Made by a program: the position numbers and the translations under genes. DNA of 64,000 nt, taken from positions 186,001 through 250,000 of the forward strand of contig NZ_JAGSYC010000022.1 of NCBI RefSeq assembly GCF_025685545.1. The letters run 5' to 3'. The DNA is from Granulicella paludicola. GTDB taxonomy: Bacteria > Acidobacteriota > Terriglobia > Terriglobales > Acidobacteriaceae. Positions 25,193-33,373 of this stretch are shown here, piece after piece (position 1 is the stretch's first letter; the number at the start of each line of letters is the position of its first letter). The notes under the pieces are model-generated. The model did not search any database and was not told the DNA's origin. It saw only the letters and a list, made by a program, of their open reading frames with translations.

Positions 25193-28100
25193 TTAGTAGT
25201 ACAACTTGAACGCCAACTGGATCTGACGCGGATCGTTCGGGTTATCTCGAGTCGATCCAATCGCTCCGAAGTTCGCATTGTTGAAGGTACCTGAACCACT
25301 GATCGCGACAACACCGTTGCCACCAAACCCAGGAGCACTGAAGTTCGGATGGTTCACGATATTGAAGAACTCAGCCCGGAACTGACCGCGGAACCGCTGG
25401 CTGAACTTCATGTCCTTGAATAGCGAGAAGTCCAGACGGTGGAAGCCAGGCCCAACAGTCGTCCCCTGTGAATCTCCGAGAGCCGCACTGCCTGTCAGCG
25501 GTACGCATCCTGCAGGCAGGTTCGGAGTCACCGGCTGGCCGTTCGCTCCCAGTTCGCACGGCTGAGCAAACGCAGCGGGGTTGTTGAGCCATTTGGGTCC
25601 GGTAAACGTCGGTGTGCTGACGAGTTTGATGCCAAGATCCGGATTTTGCCCTGCAACTCGAATCGCATTGCAGTTCGTTCCGGCAGTCGTTGCAACCGGG
25701 CAACCTAACGTAATCGGCTGACCACCTTGCAGCGTGAGGATGTAGTTCAAAGACCATCCCCCTGCGAGGGCGTTGACCGCCTTACCGCTCGACGCAAGGA
25801 ACTTCTTGCCGGACCCGAACGGAAGCTCGTACCCGCCACTGAGGTGCAACACCTGACGGATATCGAAGGGTGCAGGGCCGTAGTCGAAGCTTGGTCCGAG
25901 CCCCGGTACCGCCGGTGCACGATAGCCGCCCAGACTGCCGCCGTTCAACAGATCACCCGCATCGGTCAACGTCTTCGAGTAGGTGTAAGCGAAGAGGAAG
26001 GTCAGACCGTTCATGTAATGCTGTTCTAGCTTCGTCTGCAGACCGTTGTAGTTGCTGTAGCCAACCGTCGACTGGTAGCTGCCGTTCTGAGCGAAGTCGG
26101 GGAACGGAATCGTGCCGCCGGCTCCCGGCGAAGTTGTGTTCTTCACGCTGGGTGTGTTTGCAGCCAGCAGCGCCGTCACATTGTTGTTGCCGACGCCTGC
26201 CTGCAGATGCTGCGCCTGCGTAAAGACATACGCCACCGTCGCAGACAAGCTCCGCGTCAGAGAGTACTCGACACTGAGGTTGGTGCTCAGCACACGCGGT
26301 GTCTTGTAAGCAAACTGGAGACCTTCGAGCGCCAGTCCTGCGGGATTCACAAGAGCAGGATTGAAGCTGAAGCAGGAAAGACCGGATTTGATGGTTGCCG
26401 TGCCTCCTGGACCAGCCGTTGCACAATTGGCATACGCCGTGTTGTAGCTGACAGGAGCAACGCCGGATTCACCAGGATTCGTACCCGCCGTCTGTCCCGA
26501 ATAATTGAACTGGAACTGGAACGGATAGTTCTCGCCGATGTTCGGGCCGTAGCCCTGGTTCTCAAACGAGTTGAAGAAGTAACCAAAACCTGACCGAATC
26601 ACCAGCTTATTCGAGGCCTGGTACGCCACACCGATACGCGGAGCAACGTTGGTCTTCTGCGTCTGCACAAGTCCCTGTCCGAACTGATCCGTCTGCTCTA
26701 GCTTGATACCGTCCTTCGCCAGCAGATTGTAGAAATTCGGATACGTTGTCTGGACGTTGGCATCGGCCTTACCGCTGGCCGGAATCAGGTAGGTCGGCGT
26801 CCCATTAGGAGGTCCGCTCGGCACAAAGTTCGCCTGGCCTCCGTTCGTCTCACGGATGGGCGAGAAGTAATCGTAACGAACACCCAGGTTGAAAGTCAGC
26901 TTGGAAGTCGCCTTCCAATCATCCTGAATATAGCCAGCAAGGTATGTGCGGTAGTCATAAGTCTTGCTTTCGTTCGAAGCATTGACCGAATCCGCGCCAC
27001 CCGAGTAGCTGAAGCCGTTGGGCAGCGTTGAGGCCGTCGGTGTGATCACGAACTGCGCCAGGCCAGTCGTGTTCGTATTCTGTGCGGGCACATCCGTGTA
27101 GGTACCGTTGTAGTCGAAGTCGCCATGAGAGTACGGCGGCTGCAGCACATCGTTCTTTACCAGCTGCGACTCAATGCCAGCCTTGAAGCTGTGGCTCCGG
27201 TAGATCTTCGTGAAGTCATCTGTGATCTGCAGTGTCTGGCTGGTCTCGTCCGAAGGTAGATAGGCGTTGGTGCCCAGCGTCGACAGTCCACCAAACGTGA
27301 TCTCTGGCAGACCGCCGTTCTCCGCGAACTGTGGGATGCCCTGGATGCCGTACTGCGCGGGAATACCGCTGACCGAACCTTCAGGACCGAAGCGCGTCGT
27401 GTGCAGGTGGTTGAATCCAACATGCAGCACGTTGATGGTCGAGGGCGTAAAGACGTGCGTGTAACCCACGACCGACTGATTCGAGTGGGCCGTCTGTGTT
27501 CCCTGTTGGAAGGCGCCGCCATCGGCAATGCCTCCAAAAACTCCAGGGATGATCTGAGGATCGTCTACGTAGCTGAAGCGAGCGAAGACCTGGTCCTTCG
27601 GGCTGGGGTTGTAGTCCACGCGGATATCAAACGCATCGCGATGCTCGTAGAGCGCCGGGCTCGCCACGTAGTTATTCGTGAAGCCGGTGTTCGTTGGCTT
27701 CGGATACAGAGACAGAATCTTTTGCGCTACGGGATCAAGCCGCCCCCCGGGAACCTGGTTCAGATTGCAGCCGCCCAACGTGAAGTTCTGCGTGCTGGCC
27801 ACACACGTTCCAAACGGATCACGCACATAACCCGACTGCGTTGCAGCGAGTCCAGACACCGGATCGACCTGACCTGCCGTTACCTGGCGAGTCGTTGCAG
27901 GGTCGAGCACTGTTCCGCGCGGAATGTTGCGATTCAGATAGTCGACCTGGGGCGTAGTCCCTGCCTGCCCGTTGATCAGGTCGGCCAGATTGCTGTAGTT
28001 GCTACTGGTCTCACCTGCCGTAGGAACCGTCGCGGTCGTCGTCTGGCCTTGTACGCGGCGCAGACCTTCATAATCGCCAAAGAAGAAGAGCTTGTCCTTG

Positions 28101-29035
28101 ATGATGCGGCCACCGACAGACGCGCCAAACTGGTTCTGACGGAATGCCGCCTTCTTCCCACCTTGTGGCTCGAAGAAGTCCTTCGCGTCCAGCACATCGT
28201 TGCGGAAAAACTCCCACACCGAACCGTGCAAGCTGTTTGTACCCGATTTAATCGTGGCGTTCAAAACAGCACCGGCCGAACGCCCCAACTCGGCACTGAA
28301 GTCGGCCGTCTGCACCTTGAACTCAGCGATAGCATCCAGCGGAGGCAGCACAACGAAGTTGGTGCCGTTCAAAAAGTCGACCGCATTCGAGTTGTTGTCG
28401 ATGCCATCAAGAAGGTAGTTGTTCTGCGCGGGACGAAGTCCGTTCGCCGAAAACGCGCCCGAACTGCCGTTGCCGCGTGTATCCGCCTGAGCCGACTGCG
28501 TGCCGGCACCCAGCTGTGCCAGAAACGTAAAGTTGCGGCCGTTCAACGGAAGCGCATTAATCGTCTGCTCCGTCACCACCTGGCCCACCGAAGAATCGTC
28601 TGTCTGCAGAGTGGGCGGCGCTGTCGTTACCTCGACCGTCTCGGTCGCCGCGCCCAGCTTCATCGCCACGTTTACCTGCAGCTTCTGCGACACGTTCACC
28701 GTCAGGTTCTGCTGCGTCGTCTTCGCAAAGCCATTTGCCGTCACCGAAACCTGGTAGTGACCGATGCGGACAGGCTGGAAGGTATACTCGCCAGCCTCGT
28801 TGGTCGTCGCCTGTGTGGTCAGGCCTACGTCCGTGTTCACCAGCGTCACCGACGCATTCGGCACAGCCGCGCCTGTTGAATCGGTCACTGTGCCGGTGAT
28901 GGCACCTTCATCCACCTGGGCATTTGCGCGCGAGGCCGATAGCATCACGATGCATATGAGAGCGGTCATCAACACGCTCAGTCTCTTCATCCATCCCTGC
29001 GGCTTGCCATCTAGCGCTTTGCGATTGTGCTTCAT
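25193..29035 (-). CDS. Large TonB-dependent receptor with carboxypeptidase-regulatory-like domain
   Basis: 1280 residues from the ATG at 29035. AGGAG is ten bases upstream and a signal peptide follows (RLSVLMTALICIVMLSASRANAQ); the frame extends upstream without support. The regulatory-like domain covers residues about 40-125 (GAITGTVTDSTGAAVPNASV, YTFQPVRIGHYQVSVTANGF). The plug carries LPLNGRNFTFLAQL and NYLLDGIDNNSNAV, both classic for acidobacterial Oar-like receptors. The barrel has repeated Tyr/Phe strand ends and closes with QLAFKLYY. It lies upstream of a TPR/GH2 operon. A sigma-70-type promoter and a LacI-type operator precede it, suggesting sugar-responsive expression and oligosaccharide uptake. 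Confidence 0.93.
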   Translation of the reverse strand: MKHNRKALDGKPQGWMKRLSVLMTALICIVMLSASRANAQVDEGAITGTVTDSTGAAVPNASVTLVNTDVGLTTQATTNEAGEYTFQPVRIGHYQVSVTANGFAKTTQQNLTVNVSQKLQVNVAMKLGAATETVEVTTAPPTLQTDDSSVGQVVTEQTINALPLNGRNFTFLAQLGAGTQSAQADTRGNGSSGAFSANGLRPAQNNYLLDGIDNNSNAVDFLNGTNFVVLPPLDAIAEFKVQTADFSAELGRSAGAVLNATIKSGTNSLHGSVWEFFRNDVLDAKDFFEPQGGKKAAFRQNQFGASVGGRIIKDKLFFFGDYEGLRRVQGQTTTATVPTAGETSSNYSNLADLINGQAGTTPQVDYLNRNIPRGTVLDPATTRQVTAGQVDPVSGLAATQSGYVRDPFGTCVASTQNFTLGGCNLNQVPGGRLDPVAQKILSLYPKPTNTGFTNNYVASPALYEHRDAFDIRVDYNPSPKDQVFARFSYVDDPQIIPGVFGGIADGGAFQQGTQTAHSNQSVVGYTHVFTPSTINVLHVGFNHLHTTRFGPEGSVSGIPAQYGIQGIPQFAENGGLPEITFGGLSTLGTNAYLPSDETSQTLQITDDFTKIYRSHSFKAGIESQLVKNDVLQPPYSHGDFDYNGTYTDVPAQNTNTTGLAQFVITPTASTLPNGFSYSGGADSVNASNESKTYDYRTYLAGYIQDDWKATSKLTFNLGVRYDYFSPIRETNGGQANFVPSGPPNGTPTYLIPASGKADANVQTTYPNFYNLLAKDGIKLEQTDQFGQGLVQTQKTNVAPRIGVAYQASNKLVIRSGFGYFFNSFENQGYGPNIGENYPFQFQFNYSGQTAGTNPGESGVAPVSYNTAYANCATAGPGGTATIKSGLSCFSFNPALVNPAGLALEGLQFAYKTPRVLSTNLSVEYSLTRSLSATVAYVFTQAQHLQAGVGNNNVTALLAANTPSVKNTTSPGAGGTIPFPDFAQNGSYQSTVGYSNYNGLQTKLEQHYMNGLTFLFAYTYSKTLTDAGDLLNGGSLGGYRAPAVPGLGPSFDYGPAPFDIRQVLHLSGGYELPFGSGKKFLASSGKAVNALAGGWSLNYILTLQGGQPITLGCPVATTAGTNCNAIRVAGQNPDLGIKLVSTPTFTGPKWLNNPAAFAQPCELGANGQPVTPNLPAGCVPLTGSAALGDSQGTTVGPGFHRLDFSLFKDMKFSQRFRGQFRAEFFNIVNHPNFSAPGFGGNGVVAISGSGTFNNANFGAIGSTRDNPNDPRQIQLAFKLYY

Positions 29036-29150
29036 TTCGCTGTCTCTCCTAAAGGGTCCTGCTGTCGTCCGTATCAGGTCGTTTCGTATCGTTGCTGCAT
29101 ATCTTGGTCGCGTTCGAAGGAGAAACCGGCTGTCCGGTTTTTCACGTCTC

Positions 29151-29164
29151 TGCAAGCGGTTACA
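29151..29164 (-). promoter_or_regulatory. LacI-family-type operator before the TonB receptor gene
   Basis: TGCAAGCGGTTACA fits TGNAANCGNTTNCA exactly. It lies about 8-21 bases downstream of the start point predicted from the promoter at 29179-29208, the classical position for a repressor that blocks transcription. Confidence 0.6.
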
Positions 29165-29178
29165 TTTGGTGCACACGA

Positions 29179-29208
29179 ACATTAGCCCCATTGCCGTTTT
29201 CGTGTCAA
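29179..29208 (-). promoter_or_regulatory. Sigma-70-like promoter for the TonB receptor gene
   Basis: On the minus strand TTGACA (29208-29203) is followed after 18 bases by TAATGT (29184-29179), or after 17 bases by CTAATG. A start near 29172 leaves a leader of about 135 bases before the ATG at 29035. Confidence 0.55.
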
Positions 29209-29297
29209 CCTAATTGACGAGAAACCTCTAGTTCATTTGAACCAGCGCGCCGTAGTGCCGATGCTATCCTTCAATCGCAAGGCCAGCCCTCCCCCTC

Positions 29298-32200
29298 ATG
29301 CCACGTCCAGCTACCCCCAGAAACCTCTTCTCACGCCGCGAACTCCTTCGAAATCTGGGGCTCGCCCCGCTCATGCTCAGGCCGTCACCCCTCTTCGGAG
29401 CCAGCCTCTTCACCGACCTCCTCGCTCCTGCAGCCCCGGCCTTCGCCTTCGCAGAAACCCGCTACAAACCTCACTATCCGCTGCCTTCCGACCTCGCCGA
29501 CGTCCTCGCCCTCGTCCCTCCCGGCTCCGACGACTACCTCACCGAGTGCTACGCCTTCGAGATCACCGCCCAGCTCCAGCAGCTCGGTCGCGCCCTGCAG
29601 CACGCCCCCACTGACCTCGCTCTCCTCTCCAGCCTCCTGCCCGACATCTTCGACGCCTCCTCGCTCACCCCGCTGCGGACCGCCCCCATCCGCTCCGGCT
29701 TCGGCCTCGACATCATCGAACGAACCTTCGCCCCTGCTTCCTCGCACACCCGCGAGCAGTTCCTCCAATCCTTCTCCGCCTGGCTCGGCCCGCTCTCACG
29801 CATCGAGACCACCGAGTTCGAAATCTTCGCCCTCACGCCCACGAACGCCTCGCCCCTCACCGTCGAGCTCTCCCTCCGCTACAATCTCGTCGCCACTCAA
29901 CATGACGCCCACCGGCAGGAGCGCGTCGGCACCTGGCACCTCACCTGCACCCAAACCTCCGCCGGCACCTGGCTCATCCACCGCCTGCAGGCCGACCCCG
30001 AAACCCTCGCCCTCGGCGACGCCACCGGCTTCGTCGACATCACTCCACAGGCCCTTGGCAGCATCGACTCCTACCAACGCCAGTTCCTCCCCGGCGTCGA
30101 TCACTGGCGCACCGTCCTCGACGGAGCCCTCGGCACCGACCTCTACGCCAACAACGGCATCGCCGCCGGAGACTTCGACAACGACGGCTTCGACGACCTC
30201 TACATCTGCCAGCCCTCCGGCCTGCCCAACCGCCTCTATCGCAACCGCGGCGACGGCTCCTTCGAAGATGTCACCGACAAAGCCGGCGTCGGCGTCCTCG
30301 ATAACACCGCCTGCGCGCTCTTCGCCGACTTCGACAACCGTGGCCTGCAGGACCTCCTCGTCGTCTGCGGCAGCGGCCCGCTGCTCTTTCAAAATCAAGG
30401 CGACGGCACCTTCGCACTCAAGCGCGATGCCTTCCAGTTCGCCCACGCTCCCGAAGGCACTTTCACCCACGCCGCACTCGCCGACACCAACAACGACGGC
30501 CGTCTCGACATCTACCTCTGCACCTACCAGTACTACCTCGGCCTCGACCAGTACCACTACCCCGCGCCGTACTACGACGCGCGCAACGGCCCCGCCAACT
30601 TCCTCCTGCGCAACACCGGCGGCGGCAAATTCATCGACGCCACCGAAGCCTCCGGCCTCAACGCCGACAACAACCGCTACAGCTTCGCCTGCGCCTTCGG
30701 TGACTCCAACAACAACGGTCACCCCGACCTCGTCATCGCCAACGACTTCGGCACCTCGCAGCTCTATCGCAACAACGGCGACGGCACTTACACCGTCGCC
30801 TCCCGCGACTCCCACATCGAAGACGTCGGTGCCGGCATGTCCGCCACCTGGTCCGACTTCAACAACGACGGCCACCAGGACATCTACATCAGCAGCATGT
30901 GGGAGGCCGCAGGCCAGCGCGTCTCCACGCAGCCGCAGTTCCATCCCGAAGCCTCGCCGCACATCCGCTCGCTCTATCAGCGCCACGCCCGCGGCAACGC
31001 CATGTACGTCAACCACGGCGACGGCACCTTCGAAAACGCAGGCACAAAAACCAACACCGCCATGGGCCGCTGGTCCTGGTCCGCCGATTTCTGGGACGTC
31101 GATCACGACGGCTTCCCCGACCTCTACGTCACCAACGGCTATATCTCCGCGCCCAATCAGGACGACCTCGCCAGCTTCTTCTGGCGGCAGGTCGTCGCCA
31201 AGTCTCCCGACGACGCCACCCCACTCCACGCCTACGAGCACGGCTGGAACGCCATCAACGAGCTCGTCCGCTCCGACAGCTCCTGGAACGCCTTCGAGCG
31301 CAACGTCCTGTTCGCCAACAATCGCAACGGCACCTTCTCCGAGGTCTCCGGCGTCCTCGGCCTCGACTGCCTCGAAGACAGCCGCTCTTTCGCGCTCGCC
31401 GACATCGATCACGACGGTCGCCTCGAAGTCATCCTCAAAAATCGCAACGCCCCCCAGCTCCGCATCCTCCGCAACAACATGCAGAACCTCGGCGACTCGC
31501 TCATCCTTCGCCTGCGCGGTCACAAATCCAACCGCGACGCCGTCGGTGCCTCCGTTACCTTGCAGTCCGGCGACCTCAAGCAGACGCGCTACCTGCAGGC
31601 AGGCTCAGGCTTCCTCGCACAGCACTCGAAGGAACTCGTCTTCGGCCTCGGCAAATCCGCAGCAACCATCACCGCAGTCGTCCGCTGGCCCAGCGGCCTC
31701 ACCCAAACCTTCGTAGCGCTTCCCGCCAACCATCGCATCGAGCTTGAAGAAGGCAACGACACACCCATCGTCAAACCCTTCGCAACTCCACCCGCTGCCT
31801 ACCTCAAACCCGCGCCCCCACCGCAGCTCGCACCACTTCCCGACATCGTCGAAACGTGGCTCATCACGCCGCTCAAAGCGCCCGACTTCTCTCTGCCCGC
31901 ACTCGACGGCACCACCCACACCCTCAAGCAGCATCTCGGCACCTTCACGCTGCTGCATCTCTGGTCGTCCACCGTCCCCGGCAGCGCGGAGCAGCTTCAT
32001 CATCTCCAGCAAGCCGCCAGCAAACTCCAGATCGTCGCCCTCAACATCGACGACGCCGACCACGTCGCCGCAGCCCGCACCGTTGCGAAACAATCCGGCC
32101 TCACCCTGCCCATCCTCTTCGCGACAGAAGACGTCGCAGGCATCTACAACCTCCTCTTCCGCTACCTCTATGACCGCCGCCGCGACCTCGCCCTACCCAC

Positions 32201-33110
32201 CTCCTTCCTGCTCGATAGCGAGGGCATGATCCTCAAGGTCTATCAAGGCCCCGTCGATACCGCCCATCTCCTGAACGACATCCGCATATCCCCCAAAACC
32301 CCCGCCGCGCGCGAAGCTCTCGCTCTGCCCTTCAAAGGCCAGCGCATCACCGGAGCCTTCGAACGCAACGACTTTACCTACGGCATCGCCATGTTCCAGC
32401 ACGGCTATCTCGATCAGGCAGCCGACTCCTTCCAGCAGGTCGTCGCCGCGCAGCCCAACAACCCCGAAGCCTTCTACAACCTCGGCACGCTCGACCTCCG
32501 TCGCAACAACCTTGATTCAGCCCGCCAGCATCTGGAACGCGCCCTGCAACTCCGCCCCGGCTATCCCGAAGCCCTCAACAACCTCGGCATGATCGCCGCC
32601 CAGCAAGGCAACACCGCCGTCGCCGTCGATCACTTCCAGCAATCGATCAAGCAGAACCCAACCTACGAGATTGCGCTCCTCAACCTCGGCAACATCTACC
32701 GCCGTCAGGGCGACTACACCCGCGCTCTCGACACCCTCTCGCGCGCGCTCGCTCTCCAGCCCAACGACCCCGAAGCCAACTACGCTCTCGGCATGTTGAA
32801 CGCACAACAGAACCAGCTCGCCCCCGCAGCCGACTACCTGCAAAAGGCCATCGCGCTCCGCCCCATCTACCCCGAAGCTCTCAACAACCTCGGCATCATC
32901 AACGTCCGTCTGCAGAATCTCGATAAGGCCCGCAACCTCTTCGAGACCGCCATCCGCGTCGCCCCGAACAACGATCAGGCCTACCTCAACCTCGCCCGCC
33001 TCTACGTCCTGCAAGACAACAAACCAAAGGCCCGCGAGGTCCTGCAAAACCTCCTCCACCTCCAACCCCAAAATCCCAAAGCCACCCAGGCCCTCGACCT
33101 CCTGCAATAA
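29298..33110 (+). CDS. FG-GAP/ASPIC-UnbV (CRTAC1-type) protein fused to a thioredoxin-fold and TPR domain
   Basis: 1270 residues. A twin-arginine-like signal (SRRELLRNLGLAPLML) suggests folded export. Residues about 285-650 form a beta-propeller of FG-GAP/VCBS repeats with DxDxDG-type calcium loops (AGDFDNDGFDDLYI, FNNDGHQDIYI, DVDHDGFPDLYV). Residues about 735-820 are the ASPIC/UnbV domain (RDAVGASVTLQSGDLKQT, VRWPSGLTQTF). Residues about 850-1000 have a peroxiredoxin/TlpA-like fold (APDFSLPALDGTTHTL, PTSFLLDSEGMILKVYQGPV), but the CxxC position reads LWSSTVPGS, so it has no redox cysteines. Residues about 1010-1270 are TPRs. The protein probably acts in the periplasm or on the cell surface. 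No clear Shine-Dalgarno sits near the ATG. Confidence 0.88.
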   Translation: MPRPATPRNLFSRRELLRNLGLAPLMLRPSPLFGASLFTDLLAPAAPAFAFAETRYKPHYPLPSDLADVLALVPPGSDDYLTECYAFEITAQLQQLGRALQHAPTDLALLSSLLPDIFDASSLTPLRTAPIRSGFGLDIIERTFAPASSHTREQFLQSFSAWLGPLSRIETTEFEIFALTPTNASPLTVELSLRYNLVATQHDAHRQERVGTWHLTCTQTSAGTWLIHRLQADPETLALGDATGFVDITPQALGSIDSYQRQFLPGVDHWRTVLDGALGTDLYANNGIAAGDFDNDGFDDLYICQPSGLPNRLYRNRGDGSFEDVTDKAGVGVLDNTACALFADFDNRGLQDLLVVCGSGPLLFQNQGDGTFALKRDAFQFAHAPEGTFTHAALADTNNDGRLDIYLCTYQYYLGLDQYHYPAPYYDARNGPANFLLRNTGGGKFIDATEASGLNADNNRYSFACAFGDSNNNGHPDLVIANDFGTSQLYRNNGDGTYTVASRDSHIEDVGAGMSATWSDFNNDGHQDIYISSMWEAAGQRVSTQPQFHPEASPHIRSLYQRHARGNAMYVNHGDGTFENAGTKTNTAMGRWSWSADFWDVDHDGFPDLYVTNGYISAPNQDDLASFFWRQVVAKSPDDATPLHAYEHGWNAINELVRSDSSWNAFERNVLFANNRNGTFSEVSGVLGLDCLEDSRSFALADIDHDGRLEVILKNRNAPQLRILRNNMQNLGDSLILRLRGHKSNRDAVGASVTLQSGDLKQTRYLQAGSGFLAQHSKELVFGLGKSAATITAVVRWPSGLTQTFVALPANHRIELEEGNDTPIVKPFATPPAAYLKPAPPPQLAPLPDIVETWLITPLKAPDFSLPALDGTTHTLKQHLGTFTLLHLWSSTVPGSAEQLHHLQQAASKLQIVALNIDDADHVAAARTVAKQSGLTLPILFATEDVAGIYNLLFRYLYDRRRDLALPTSFLLDSEGMILKVYQGPVDTAHLLNDIRISPKTPAAREALALPFKGQRITGAFERNDFTYGIAMFQHGYLDQAADSFQQVVAAQPNNPEAFYNLGTLDLRRNNLDSARQHLERALQLRPGYPEALNNLGMIAAQQGNTAVAVDHFQQSIKQNPTYEIALLNLGNIYRRQGDYTRALDTLSRALALQPNDPEANYALGMLNAQQNQLAPAADYLQKAIALRPIYPEALNNLGIINVRLQNLDKARNLFETAIRVAPNNDQAYLNLARLYVLQDNKPKAREVLQNLLHLQPQNPKATQALDLLQ

Positions 33111-33130
33111 AAGATGTGACCACCCCAAAA

Positions 33131-33270
33131 ATGCTCGTCATCTCGACCGGAGCAACCAGTTTCATCGCCTCGCACAAATGCTTGTCATCTCGACCGGAGG
33201 CGCGCTTTTGCGCCTCAGTGGAGAGACCCCTGTATTGACAGCAGCGATATGCGAAGCACGAGCCTGAATG
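33131..33270 (+). repeat. Dispersed intergenic repeat, copy A
   Basis: The 263-bp gap 33111-33373 holds a near-exact direct repeat of 22 bases (core GTCATCTCGACCGGAG) at 33131 and 33178. Then come a 7-bp hairpin GAGGCGC/GCGCCTC (33197-33216) and the string AGTGGAGAGACCCCTGTATT, with CGAAGCACGAGCCTG further on. The same order of elements recurs at 36254-36374, after the next two genes. Confidence 0.6.
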
Positions 33271-33361
33271 CCTTACTTCGCGTCCTTCGCGCCTACCTTA
33301 GCGTCCTTTGCGTTCAAAGCCTTTGCACTTATCACTAACCCCTTGCCACTCGTCACTTCTC

Positions 33362-33373
33362 TATAATTCCGCC
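33362..33373 (+). promoter_or_regulatory. -10 box placed for a leaderless transcript
   Basis: TATAAT at 33362-33367 is followed by six bases and then the ATG at 33374. Transcription would start at or within a base or two of the ATG. No Shine-Dalgarno is present. No good -35 is seen. Confidence 0.5.

Noticed and set aside
29796-31523. 575-codon open frame opposite the FG-GAP fusion gene
   Set aside because: Composition is almost only Val, Gly, Ala, Glu and Asp, as expected from reading C-rich third positions backwards. It has no ribosome binding site and no recognisable motif, while the plus-strand frame has clear domains.
29902-31716. 604-codon plus-strand frame of Ser/Thr/Pro/Ala within the same gene
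   Set aside because: A frame-shifted reading of the repeat-rich FG-GAP gene. It is low complexity, with no domain.
33131-33199. Two 22-base repeats considered as a minimal CRISPR array
   Set aside because: Only two units, no leader, no cas genes, and the same sequence recurs at 36254 in a non-array context.
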